Assembly (NCBI GenBank): GCA_963682055.1 | Contig: OY821743.1 | Span: 32,970,702 to 33,034,701, forward strand | DNA length: 64,000 bases | From: Primula veris | Taxonomy: Eukaryota > Streptophyta > Magnoliopsida > Ericales > Primulaceae | Direction of reading: 5' to 3' | Notes under the pieces: generated by a model | Told to the model about the DNA's origin: nothing | The model's input: the letters and a program-made list of their open reading frames with translations, nothing else | The model's database searches: none | Made by a program: the position numbers and the translations under genes | Shown here: positions 35,600-45,387 of the stretch, piece after piece | How the letters are laid out: each line of letters opens with the position of its first letter | Numbering within the stretch: position 1 is the stretch's first letter

Positions 35600-36970
35600 T
35601 GTTATATGATCTACTTCTTTTTAGTCTTTGTTTTTAATTTTAATACTCACTGATGCTACCTTATACGTACCAAATCTTAATTAAGAGTTGAGAATATGTG
35701 TTTTTGGAAATTAAGTATTTTTTTACGTGCTAATTAATGATTTTCCCTTGTTTTAGCATGGACAAGTTTCTAGACATGTTCGAAGGATGGATTAGTAAGT
35801 AACGGAGAAGTATATAACGCGGTCGGCACCAACATAGCGAGACAAGAAAAATAACGTATTCTATTAATATGTAACGTATTCTAGACTTAGGTGTGATTAG
35901 AATTAGACTTAAGGATAAACAAAGCAATTTGTAATGGATTGAAAAACTAACAACCAAAACCAACTTATGCATATTTACAAACCGAAACAAACTAAGCCGA
36001 GGTTCGAATTTGCGGAAAAACAGTTTGGATCGGATTTGGATTTAGATAAAACTTAGGTGGCCAAGGATAAAAATTGGAGCTCAAATAAGTGTAGCCGAGT
36101 AGGAAATTAAAACGTAAAAACAAACCATAATTTATAATGCCAGATATGACTAATTATTTGGTCTATGTAGCTAGGGAGTACTACAATTATTTTAATTTTT
36201 AACAATGTTTGGAACATATTATGAATAGGTTTTATGCATTTAACAGTTTGGATTTAGAGGTTTCACTTGATCCGGTTTGGATTATGAATTCTAAACCAAT
36301 GCATCATGAACCGATGGAATTTTTAAGTTCAACCACCCATTTAAAATCAAAACCCAATCAAACCCGACCAAGCCAGCGGAATGGTTCGAATTCACGGATT
36401 ATCCTTTTAGTCCGCGTGTCTTGAAAGGACAAAGAAAATTTTAACGTTTAATATGTCTTTAAGCCAAAATTTCAAATGATATTTTTTAGACCCTATGTAT
36501 AATAACGAAAACAAAAATGTATGCAAGTTTTGTCAGTACCGTTTGCAAGGTTTTGTTCAGTCATTGACTCATTGGACATACGTGATAGTTTGTTCGTAAA
36601 TATTCACACAAGACCAATTGTCGCAAAAGAGAGTACTCTTTCAACCGAAATGGGTCAATTTTGCAATATTAGTACATCTTAAGTTAAGATTAGGCACTTT
36701 ATTGTTTCTTATATAAGTCCATATAGATTACTAACTATCAAGGCCCATGGGGACATATTTTTGTTCAATTGTCTGAACCACAATTGAATTGTTTACCGGA
36801 AAGCACTATACGATCTAAAGTTTAGATTACACTTTTACGTAATTTTGGATAAATGGCCTAGAACTGTTGAATGTTTCGCATTACCCATTCGCTAAGCCAG
36901 GAAATGCTTCCTTACCTCCGATTCTTTTTTATGACGCGGTAAGCACATTCTCCTTCAGGGCATTTAGACA
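35600..36970. other. Intergenic region, nothing recognised
   Basis: AT-rich sequence with no reading frame showing family motifs, no RNA gene and no delimited repeat found. Confidence 0.5.
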
Positions 36971-36973
36971 CTT

Positions 36974-37153
36974 GATTTTACTTTACTTTAATTGAGCAAC
37001 TATGAGTTGGTTTACAAAACGAAATAGTCTTGATTTTACTTTACTTCAGTCTTCAATTGAGCAACTATGAGTTGGTTTACAAAACGAAATAGTCTTGATT
37101 TTACTTTAGTTCAGTCTTCAATTGAGCAACTATGAGTTGGTTTACATGACTTA
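36974..37153. repeat. Three-copy tandem repeat, 58-65 bp unit
   Basis: Units start with GATTTTACTTTA at 36974, 37032 and 37097 and share ATTGAGCAACTATGAG and TTGGTTTAC. The first unit lacks a 7-bp segment present in the others. Non-coding. Confidence 0.9.
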
Positions 37154-37171
37154 GATTACAAACAGGGAGTA

Positions 37172-37376
37172 ACCAGGTAGGCACAGTCGGGGGTTACGAC
37201 CCTCTATTTTGGATTTTTTTTAATGAAAAAATAGATTTTTCCTATATATTTTGATCAAAACGTTTAAATTTTAGTGTTTCAGCCCCTCATTCCGTAAAAT
37301 AATTTCATATAAAGTATAATTTTTGTTTATATAGTAAATCAGCCCCCATTTCGCAGTACTCCTCCTTCCGTCACCA
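37172..37376. mobile_element. Possible old hAT-like remnant
   Basis: The segment begins CAGTCGGGGGTTACGACCC and ends CCTCCTTCCGTC, resembling common plant hAT copies whose termini read like a GC-rich sentence around an AT-rich core. Flanking ACCAGGTA and ACCAGTTA agree at 7 of 8 bases. The terminal repeats are poor, so this is a weak call. Confidence 0.35.
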
Positions 37377-37930
37377 GTTACAAATAATACTTCCAAAAAC
37401 TATTTTATCTTGTTACAGATAGAATGGATTATTTATTGACAGAACATAGCCGTAATTGCTGGTGTTTTTACCATTACACAATATGTTCAATTTTTGACAG
37501 TCGTCTCATAGCAGACCAACTGTTCTTGTCATTTTACCTTGAAACAAGTCAACAACCCATTTTTAAGTGAGAAAAATCTTAAAAGGTCTTGTATGACCAT
37601 TGATAGGAAACCAAGCCTAATATAACCATGAAAAAAGTTTGTATAATCAATCACCTAGTCGTGAATACTAACTGAAAATTTTGAGGCTATACATGATAAT
37701 GATAAATTTAATTTGTTCATCTAAGGTTTTATCACGATTCACCATTTGGAACGTGAACTGGGATCATTCCGGATCCATTCCGATTCTTCCAATAATGGCT
37801 TTACAGGTGAGAAACATAACAACACAGTACCACCATGAATCCAATAAGGAAATGGAATCCAGCCCATTGAGCGGAATTCTTTTTGCTTTCTGTAATGTGT
37901 TTTACAGAAACAGGAAAACATAAAGGTTTG

Positions 37931-38295
37931 GTTTGGTTGCGTGATTAGTAGTCCCGGATTCAAAAATCCGATCCGGATTGAGAGCGGGATTTGAATAAAT
38001 TCGGATTAACGATCCGGATTGGACTGATCTAACACCACACCCGCATGGTATTGTAAATACACTAAAAAGGCATCGTATATAGTTCGGTCTGTGTACTAAT
38101 AATCCGCTACCAATTTACACAACCAAAGTTACGATTTGTGGGTCCAATAATAATTTCAGTCCAATCCCGACCTTCAAATAAGGTAACCAATTATCAAGGT
38201 CAAAGAAGAAGATATTTCCATTATTATTATTACTTATTTTGTGAGTCTAATAATAATTTTAGTCCAATCCCGAACTTCAAATGACGCAACCAATT
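37931..38295. mobile_element. Probable TIR element with internal duplication
   Basis: The left end GTTTGGTTGCGTGATTAG faces an inverted match near 38284-38294 (minus strand TTGGTTGCGTCATTTG). Inside, a block of about 85 bp starting GTGGGTCCAATAATAATT at 38139 is repeated at 38241. A similar sequence (GTTTGGTTACGTAATTC) occurs at 44699. The superfamily is unsure; PIF/Harbinger-like is possible. Confidence 0.45.
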
Positions 38296-40130
38296 AACAA
38301 GATAGAAGATATCTCCATTATTTTTTGTTTGGAAGTTTGAAAGGTGAAGATTATCTTTGCACACAACCTGGAAAACATGAAGACAAAGCTATATGACTTT
38401 TTGGGAATCTCTCATTTCTCTTTGCGTGACAACACAACAGAACAAGTTTATCACCAAAGAAATGCAAAAAACCATGGTCCCAAGCCACGCCTATGAGTTG
38501 CACTACTCAGCCAATATAGACATGCATGCATGCGTAGCTGTCTTTCACCAGTAGTATAAAGGCATGGTATGCCATTTTAGCAGATTCTTCTCACTTTATA
38601 TTGCACAATTGCGCTAGTATCGCCGTACAGTAAGATTGTCAAAACAGACTAATTGACAGACGGTCATTCATTTAATTTTTAGATTATTTTTGCATCCCAA
38701 CCAAAATTAAAATAAAAACACAAATATAATACTTATGAAACACGACTCTAAACTTAAATATTAATTAAAAATATTTTAAAATTTTAATATATTTTATTTG
38801 ACGATTCAATAAAATAAAATTTTAAATATAATATTATATAACCCTATTTGAGATTACTCTAAATTTAAATATTAATTAAAAATATTAAATATATGGTCGA
38901 ATAACAGACTTTTAAATTTCAGGATGAAAATGAAATTCTAAATTTATATTAAGCACTAGTGTGTTCAGAGTGTGACGAAACCTATCCGGATGATTAGCAT
39001 TATTGTTTTTCTTAACCTCGATTATGGATGGAATATTTGAATTAAGTTGCAGTAAAAAAAAAAACGAATGAGTGGATATGAGAACTTAGATTATTGTGGC
39101 AAATAGAGCAACTTTATCACCATATTTAACCATTTTTTCAAATTTAACACATTTTATATCTTTTAATAAACCGTATATTTACACAAAATTTCAACATCCC
39201 TATTAATTTACTTATAATAACCCTTCATTGTTTTTTTTATTTGTTTATTATCATTTAATAATCATAACAATATTACAACCATAAAAATATGGACCATATG
39301 ATATTTTATTACTATTATATTAATCTAAAGAATTATATACATTTCTCGTATATAGGATAAATTTTGTGTTTTTTTAAATTTAAGTAATTTATAGAGTTAT
39401 ACGATGCATAACAATTTTTATCCCATAATTCTCAAATTTTAGAAAAAATACGTTATGATGCCAATGCTCTGTGTTCTACAGCTCTAAACCCAAAATACAC
39501 CTGCAACAAGTGGATATAAAAGATTGAAAGTCAATCGAAAAAGTATCAACTTTAATACAAAATTCCAAGCCAAATGTCACTCAATACAAATAGTCAAATA
39601 CAGTTGCTGAATAAAAAGTACAAGCTTGATTACATAAATCAACAAACAAAAACACACAATGAAAACAAGATAAACCCATAAGCATAGTTCATGGTAGAGC
39701 CTAAATTGGGGGAATTTGTTCTCTAATCGCCAACATTGAGATGTCGTTTCCCACTTAGCCATGTCAAAACTAAGATAATATCGATAAGACCTTTTTAAAA
39801 TCCACGAGAAAGAGATACCAAACCACTTTCGAAAATTTCCATTACAAGCCCATATGAAAAGAAGTCACTGAAAGGCATACAGTGATACGAACTCTTTTTA
39901 TATGATAATAATGTGAAAGATTTCGGGTCCCAAAAGACAAACACCCACCATGCCTAAACGAGGAAAAAATGAACTTTGTAATCAATCACTTTCGACTTCC
40001 AGTTTCAACTTCTCAAGTAATCACCAAAAGGGCATCTCCATAATTAACACTTTAATTGCACAAATTTTCTCATTTCATACCCCACTGAACCAAACCACTC
40101 CCAACAAACATTACCAAATTATTCATTAAT
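38296..40130. other. Intergenic region; end includes SAC51 3' UTR
   Basis: No coding sequence supported. Around 38518-38560 there is CATGCATGCATGCG (overlapping RY motifs) followed by a TATA-like GTATAAAGG, which could be a promoter for an unrecognised transcript, but no frame follows. The part nearest 40168 should hold the 3' UTR of the SAC51-like gene. Confidence 0.45.
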
Positions 40131-40167
40131 ATACATACCTGCTACATATATCAAGTATAGCATCGGA

Positions 40168-41199
40168 TCAGATGGTATGAACACCCACAGCTTGGGCTTT
40201 CATTTTCAAGGACTTTAGGTAATCGATAGCTTCGTCGAAAATCATAACAGCGTTTTTATCCTTTCCCTTTCCTCCGGGGATTATGCTCTGCAATAAGCTC
40301 ACCGCCTCTATTATTTTCTCTCTCCTTGACCTCTTTTTTCCAACCAAATCCTGATCCTCATCGTCACCACAGCTCGATTCTGCATCATTTTCCAATTCAG
40401 AACAATCCTTCAGTTTGCCAGAGTTTGCAGATGGCACCTCAAAACCTCCATTTGACAATTTAACCCTTTTGTTAGGCTCAAAATTACTGGCAACTTCTTC
40501 GTCTTTGTCAACCCACTCTTGCTTATAATAATCAGTCATGGTGCTAGGTGAATGACCAGTGCTAGCTTCTTCTTCATCTTCGTAGTAATAATCATCATCA
40601 GAATAAAGCAATGCGTTGAGCTCTTCGGTGTCTTCACGCATTACACTTTCTCCCTCCTCGTTGAGTTTGTTATTATATTCATATGTCAAAATAGGTTCTT
40701 CTTGATGAAACAAACTAGTTTCAGCCATTTTATTTGTATTGCCATTGCAGTTCATTTTTGGGTTCTCAGAAGTTATTTGAACAGGTGGGCTAATACCAGG
40801 GGTGAAAAACATAGTCGTCTGATCGCCGGATTGATCAAAAACGATAAATCTCTTATGAGCAGGCTCTGGTCCTTGATTAGCACCAACGGTTTCCTTATTA
40901 TTTTCACCGGGAAAATAAGGAGCTTTCTCATGGAAAAGAGTGTTTACCACATCGTTATGCGGTAGACCATAAAACCAACCATGTGATACATTGGGTTGGT
41001 AATTTTTGGGATACGGAACCCCAGAAAATGCAATATCAGTCAAATTCCCATTCGGGTAAGCTATGTTAGCACAAGGGCTCATAGAAGCGGGGATATCGTT
41101 GAAGGTCCCCAGATTAAATGGATGACTTAAGCTATTCAAATAGCTCGATTGTTGATGAGACAGCTGGTGATGAAACCACGAGTTTATATTTCTCTCCAT
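40168..41199 (-). CDS. SAC51: SAC51-like bHLH transcription factor (bHLH142-145 group)
   Basis: An intronless 343-codon main ORF. The C-terminal 56 residues (from about 288) form the atypical bHLH of this group: a basic region KKRSRREKI lacking the usual His-Glu-Arg DNA-contact pattern, then EAVSLLQSIIPGGKGKDKNAVMIFDEAIDYLKSLK. Upstream are family blocks HKRFIVFDQSGDQTTM, an acidic stretch (about 190-215, EELNALLYSDDDYYYEDEEE) and NKRVKLSNGG. In Arabidopsis SAC51 suppresses the acaulis5 dwarf phenotype and acts in xylem and stem growth with its SACL paralogues. The transcript carries a conserved uORF (41441-42141) that normally limits translation of this ORF. Which of the paralogues it is remains open; group membership is firm. 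It acts in the nucleus (family knowledge). Confidence 0.93.
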   Translation of the reverse strand: MERNINSWFHHQLSHQQSSYLNSLSHPFNLGTFNDIPASMSPCANIAYPNGNLTDIAFSGVPYPKNYQPNVSHGWFYGLPHNDVVNTLFHEKAPYFPGENNKETVGANQGPEPAHKRFIVFDQSGDQTTMFFTPGISPPVQITSENPKMNCNGNTNKMAETSLFHQEEPILTYEYNNKLNEEGESVMREDTEELNALLYSDDDYYYEDEEEASTGHSPSTMTDYYKQEWVDKDEEVASNFEPNKRVKLSNGGFEVPSANSGKLKDCSELENDAESSCGDDEDQDLVGKKRSRREKIIEAVSLLQSIIPGGKGKDKNAVMIFDEAIDYLKSLKMKAQAVGVHTI

Positions 41200-41440
41200 C
41201 CAAACAAATCAATCACCTTTATTGACAGTGAATAAACAAAAGCACAATTAGAATAGGTAATAACGGAACTAGGGAGGTGTTATGTAACAATAGATAGGCA
41301 AGGAATTTTACCAATTAGACAATTTGTACGGCTATACAGAAGGCTATTGCTTGAGGTTTTCTTCAGTAACAATGCGAAAAACAGAAAAACTAAATAATCC
41401 AGCTTAACTTGAGAGAAATACGCGAATTAAGAGAACAAAT

Positions 41441-42141
41441 CTACGTAACAGGTTTGAGCAATTGACGGAAATATTCAGCCTGTAAAAGTCCAACAAAAAG
41501 AACCAAGTTAGAGCCGACAACAATCAGCAGAAGAATAATCATAAACCGCACTTAAGGACGTGGTACGTAGTTGAGTTTAAAAAGATTTAAGTTTATCCAA
41601 CTGAAATTTCCCATCTTTCTCGTAACATAAAACAAAAAGATTAACAACATTTCGGATGGTCACTAAGAAACAGCAAATTTCCAAAAAAAAAAAAAAGCAA
41701 ATTTTTATAAGTAATAAAGACAAGCAGAGCTTAAAAACTGTCACGGAATATATACATGTACAGGAGTGTTTAAAAGCTCATATTTTCTTGTTTTTCTTTG
41801 CTCAAAGTTGTACAGCAATTGGATATCTAACCGAAAATCTTAACTTTTTCTTTAAAAAAACTTGAGATATTAAGAAGTCTCATGCCAAATAAACCTGCCA
41901 TTATCCTCATCCTCAAATAAGTAATTTTATTTATTTTTACTTCATTACAGTCAAAACAATCCTTTATATGCGAAAATACAAAACATAAAAGATTTATTCA
42001 AAAGCATAAACTATGTACCTGGCAATCCTGTAGGGGTGTAAAGCATGCTATAACTCTAACTATAATAGTAGCATTTCCAGCAACTCCGTTTTCGTGTTTT
42101 AAAGCCCGGAATCTTGTTTGACCAGCTGCTTGGCACACCAT
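41441..42141 (-). CDS. Conserved peptide uORF of the SAC51 5' leader (53 aa, spliced)
   Basis: Starts at 42141, runs to the donor at 42019 (41 codons), and continues from 41479 to a TAG at 41441 (12 codons plus stop). It begins MVCQAAGQTRFRALKHENG, goes on with GNATIIVRVIACFTPLQDCQ and ends AEYFRQLLKPVT, matching the conserved uORF peptide described for SAC51 in many plants. It lies about 240 nt before the main start codon. From published work on Arabidopsis, this peptide stalls or blocks downstream initiation and thermospermine relieves the block. The conservation of the C-terminal half across the splice junction supports the intron call. Confidence 0.93.
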
Positions 42142-42959
42142 AACTCTTTTTTCCCCTTACTTAATTATCAAATTAACCCCACAGTCTCAACAAAGTAGAT
42201 TACCACAATAACTTGCAATTAAATGATCGATAAGACCGGAAGTTCAGCTTATCCAGCGAACATAACAAGGAATGACGATTAAGAAATTGGACCCCATAGA
42301 GAAATTTATCAAATATATCGAGATGTTTAGTGTTTTCGAGACCTAATGAATAGACTGAGTTTACAGGATTAGAAGGCAGTACACGTTCAAGGAAGCAGCT
42401 TTTCGAATAACGTCAATAGAGAGAGAAAACCACCGCATAATGTGTTTTACTTATCCCAGATTTTCACAAAATTTGCCTTCGCTAAAGCTGTTGAAAAGAT
42501 CTGCAAAATTTACATATGTATGAGCTTCAGATCTAATAACTAGTCAAATAATTAAAAGGGAAATGCAGGAAAATTAGCGAAAACGTCACAAATATGGTGA
42601 TTTAAAGAAATTGAAACAAGTTTTTCATGTACCGTGCTCGGATAAGGGTGTTTAAGAAACAGACAGACTAAACGATCTGAAAATATATGTATGAACAGTT
42701 TCAAGAAACAGTTAATTCTAGCAAATCTAAGTCTTATATCCCCAAGAAAGCGAAAAGAGTATAAATACAGAGGTTTGTTTGGTTGCACTTTTAGAGCAAA
42801 TAAACAGTACTCTTTTAGGTTGAGAAAAGCTAACCAAAAAGTTAATACAGTATTTATGGAATAATTGTATAAAATCTATTTCAAGCCAAAAAAAGACTAT
42901 GCCAAAAAAGATTTACACGAAACTTTAACAAAGTGGCTCTAAATGCAGAAATACCAACA

Positions 42960-43920
42960 TTAATCACTCAATCAGAAAACGATCGTCTTAATTGTTTGAT
43001 TATCAGTAATTTGTTGTAAATATTGGGTACGAATTTCTTGAATCGAGCAAAAAGATACGAAAAAACAATCACAAAATGAGTGTCGGATAGGCAAAATATT
43101 CAGGCTACAAACACTCCTATCAAAGAAGTTAAAAACAAAAAATGAACAATAATTTGGAATAAAATCACCAAATCAGAAAATAATCATATCAATTGTTTGA
43201 TAATCAGTTAACTATAGCAAATCTAAGTCAGTAATTCTCCAATAAATTAAAAAAATATATATATACAAAGAAACACTAACAAAATGACTATCCATTAGGC
43301 CAAATTAGTAACCAAAATGCTCGAATTACACAAAATAACAACAAAATTGTCCAAATCGGAAAATAATCATAAATCATGTTAATTGTTCGAAAATCAGTAG
43401 TAATTATAACGAATCTACGTCTCAAATACTCCAATATTTTTAATAAAAAAAACACTAACAAAATGAGTATCAATTAGGCCAATTATTCAGCTTAAAACTC
43501 CAACCACATAAAATAGATTCACCAAAATGCAGAAAATAACCACAAAAATACCAAATCGGACAATAACCTGGTTAATTTTCCGATACTCAGTTAACTCAAC
43601 TATAAACAAAAAAAAAAGTTAAATTCGTTCGATTCGTCAGCTAAAAAACCTCCAATCACAAAAAAAAGTAAAAAAAAAATACCAAAATTTACCTTAAAAG
43701 CAATTATTCAGCTCAAAACTCCAATCACATAAAAATAGATTCACCAAAATGCAGAAAATAACAACAAAAATCACCAAATCGGAAAATAACCGTGTTGATT
43801 GTCAAATAATCAGTTAACTAAATTACAAAACAAGCCAAATTCGGCCAATTCTTCAGCTAAAAAACCTCCAATCAAATCAAAATCTAAATTTATTTAATTA
43901 AAAAAATAACAAATTTTACC
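42960..43920 (-). repeat. Degenerate tandem array (about 200-bp unit) in the leader intron of SAC51
   Basis: A block like CCAAATCGGAAAATAATC followed by TTAATTGTTTGATAATCAG and later TTCAGCTCAAAACTCCAATC recurs with starts at about 42972, 43173, 43356, 43556 and 43779 (steps 201, 183, 200, 223). One unit also copies the exon 1 donor context: minus strand TTGCTTTTAAGGTAAATTT near 43691 against the real TTGCTATTAAGGTAAAATTT at 43919. The array fills two thirds of the intron. Confidence 0.8.
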
Positions 43921-43927
43921 TTAATAG

Positions 43928-44024
43928 CAACTTGGAGAGAGAGAGAGAGATGAAAAGGTTTTGTAGAGAGAGAGAGAGATGAATGGGAATGAATGTGAAG
44001 AGATAGAGAGAGAGAGAAAGAGAG
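43928..44024. repeat. GA-rich microsatellite tract in the SAC51 leader
   Basis: Three GAGAGA runs (about 43933-43949, 43965-43979 and 44002-44024). On the transcribed strand they read as CT-rich 5' leader, a pyrimidine patch common near plant transcription starts. Confidence 0.8.
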
Positions 44025-44379
44025 TAAATATAAAGAGGGTAATTGACGTGATTAATGAGGCCTTACGTTAGCTTTTCTTTTCTTTTCTTTTTCTTTTCTT
44101 TTATTTCGTGTGATGGTGGTGGGGTTTTTCTGTTTTCCTACTTTTCTTTTTCTTTTTTTTTTTGTAATGTTTATTGTTTTAATAATATTATTATTATTTT
44201 ATTTGTGTGTTTTTCATACGTGTGTTGATGCACGCCTGGAATTAGTGTACAATCATGTAACGCGCATTTTACTATACTATACTGTATACGTTTTTGACGG
44301 TGGGAGTGTGGGCACGGTTAACATATATATATATATATATTTCACCCTTCAAATTTTATTTATCTCACGTTGTCGTAAT

Positions 44380-44639
44380 TTTGGCCGAGTTCCGTCCGCT
44401 TCGTTTTGTTTTTGACAAAACCGAAACTGAAATCGAGCAGATTTTTCGGTTCGTTTTTTCTGCTTTCGGTCTTTTTATTTTTTGGACCGAACCGGTTTTT
44501 TCCGGTTCGGTTTCGGGTTTTTTCGGTTTTATTTTTGATTTTTCGGTTTTATTGTAAACCGAAACCGACCTGAAAAAGTTTCGGTTTTTCGGTTTCGGTC
44601 TTTTTCGGTTCGATTTTTTCGGGTTTTTACCCAGTCCTA
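44380..44639. mobile_element. hAT-type MITE, AACCG-rich, aged copy (about 260 bp)
   Basis: Same family as 35334-35591: shared GAGCAGATTTTTCGGTT, GGTTCGGTT motifs and right end (complement) TAGGACTGGG. Flanks GTCGTAAT (44372-44379) and GTCATAAC (44640-44647) agree at 6 of 8 bases, so the target duplication is decayed. The left end is diverged. Confidence 0.7.
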
Positions 44640-44698
44640 GTCATAACAAAAACATCAAAATAACATAATATGCTCGGTTGATATTCCCATGGGTCTCG

Positions 44699-44940
44699 TT
44701 TGGTTACGTAATTCATAGTTGGGAGACTATAAATCCATAATTATTGCAAATACACATCTCATATGATTAGTAATACCACCTCCTCTATTATTCTATATAC
44801 ATCCATTTTGCTATATATTTGCTATCCCGATGGATTATTACTCCTATATCGAATTTACCAACCAAATAACGTATACATACGTGGGGTCCACGTTATTTGA
44901 AATTCAATCCCACCCTACCAATATATCAAATAAACAAGGT
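44699..44940. mobile_element. Probable TIR element related to the one at 37.9 kb
   Basis: Starts GTTTGGTTACGTAATTC, contains CGTGGGGTCCACG and ATTCAATCCCACC, blocks that parallel those of 37931-38295 (TGTGGGTCCAATAATAA, CCAATCCCGACC). AACCAAAT near 44866 is a possible inverted end. Boundaries are approximate. Confidence 0.4.
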
Positions 44941-45015
44941 CATCGTAAAACTAAAATAGACTTAATTAGTCGAATATAAAGTGATTAACGACTGACTTCA
45001 GAAACGATTGATGGG

Positions 45016-45387
45016 CAGGGGCGATCGTTTCATATGCAGGGGCAACTGCCCTCCTTGTTTCGGAACAAGAAAAAAAATGTTTTTTCAAGTATATATACCG
45101 GTAAACTGGATAGATATATAATATTTAATATAAATATACTCTAGCTTATGCTACTAGTCTAGTGGATAAATCTTAGTTTTAAGTGTTAGAAGTCCCGAAT
45201 TCAAATCTTTTTACCGTTTATTTTCTTGTAAACTAGTATATCCTTAGTACAAAATTATACCTTTAATTTTACTCTATCAAATTATTTACTATTGTGTTCG
45301 GTTGGATTTTAAAACACATACAAAAAATCTTAGAATTTTATGTAATTTTGCCCAACCTTCGTTTAAACTCCGGGTCCGTCTCTATCG
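45016..45387. mobile_element. Probable hAT-like remnant with CAGGGGCG end
   Basis: Begins CAGGGGCGATCG and ends CTCCGGGTCCGTCTCT, whose complement starts AGAGACGGACCCGG; such ends with an internal CTAGTGGATAAATC..CCCGAATTCAAATC stretch are typical of widespread plant hAT repeats. The flanks (ATTGATGG and ATCGATGA) agree only partly, so the copy is old. Confidence 0.45.

Larger units (their letters stand above)
42019..44040 (-). promoter_or_regulatory. Promoter and spliced 5' leader of the SAC51-like gene
   Basis: On the minus strand a TATA-like CTTTATATTTACTC lies at about 44025-44038, followed by CT-rich leader sequence (43925-44005). Leader exon 1 ends at 43920 (TTAAG before GTAAAATTTG), intron 1 covers 43919-42501, leader exon 2 is 42500-42019 and holds the first part of the uORF, intron 2 is 42018-41480, and exon 3 begins at 41479. 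The transcription start is estimated near 44000. Confidence 0.65.

Noticed and set aside
45150..45225. tRNA-like A and B boxes (CTAGTGGATAAATC, CCCGAATTCAAATC)
   Set aside because: No cloverleaf can be drawn and the motif is part of a common hAT-like repeat; not a tRNA gene.
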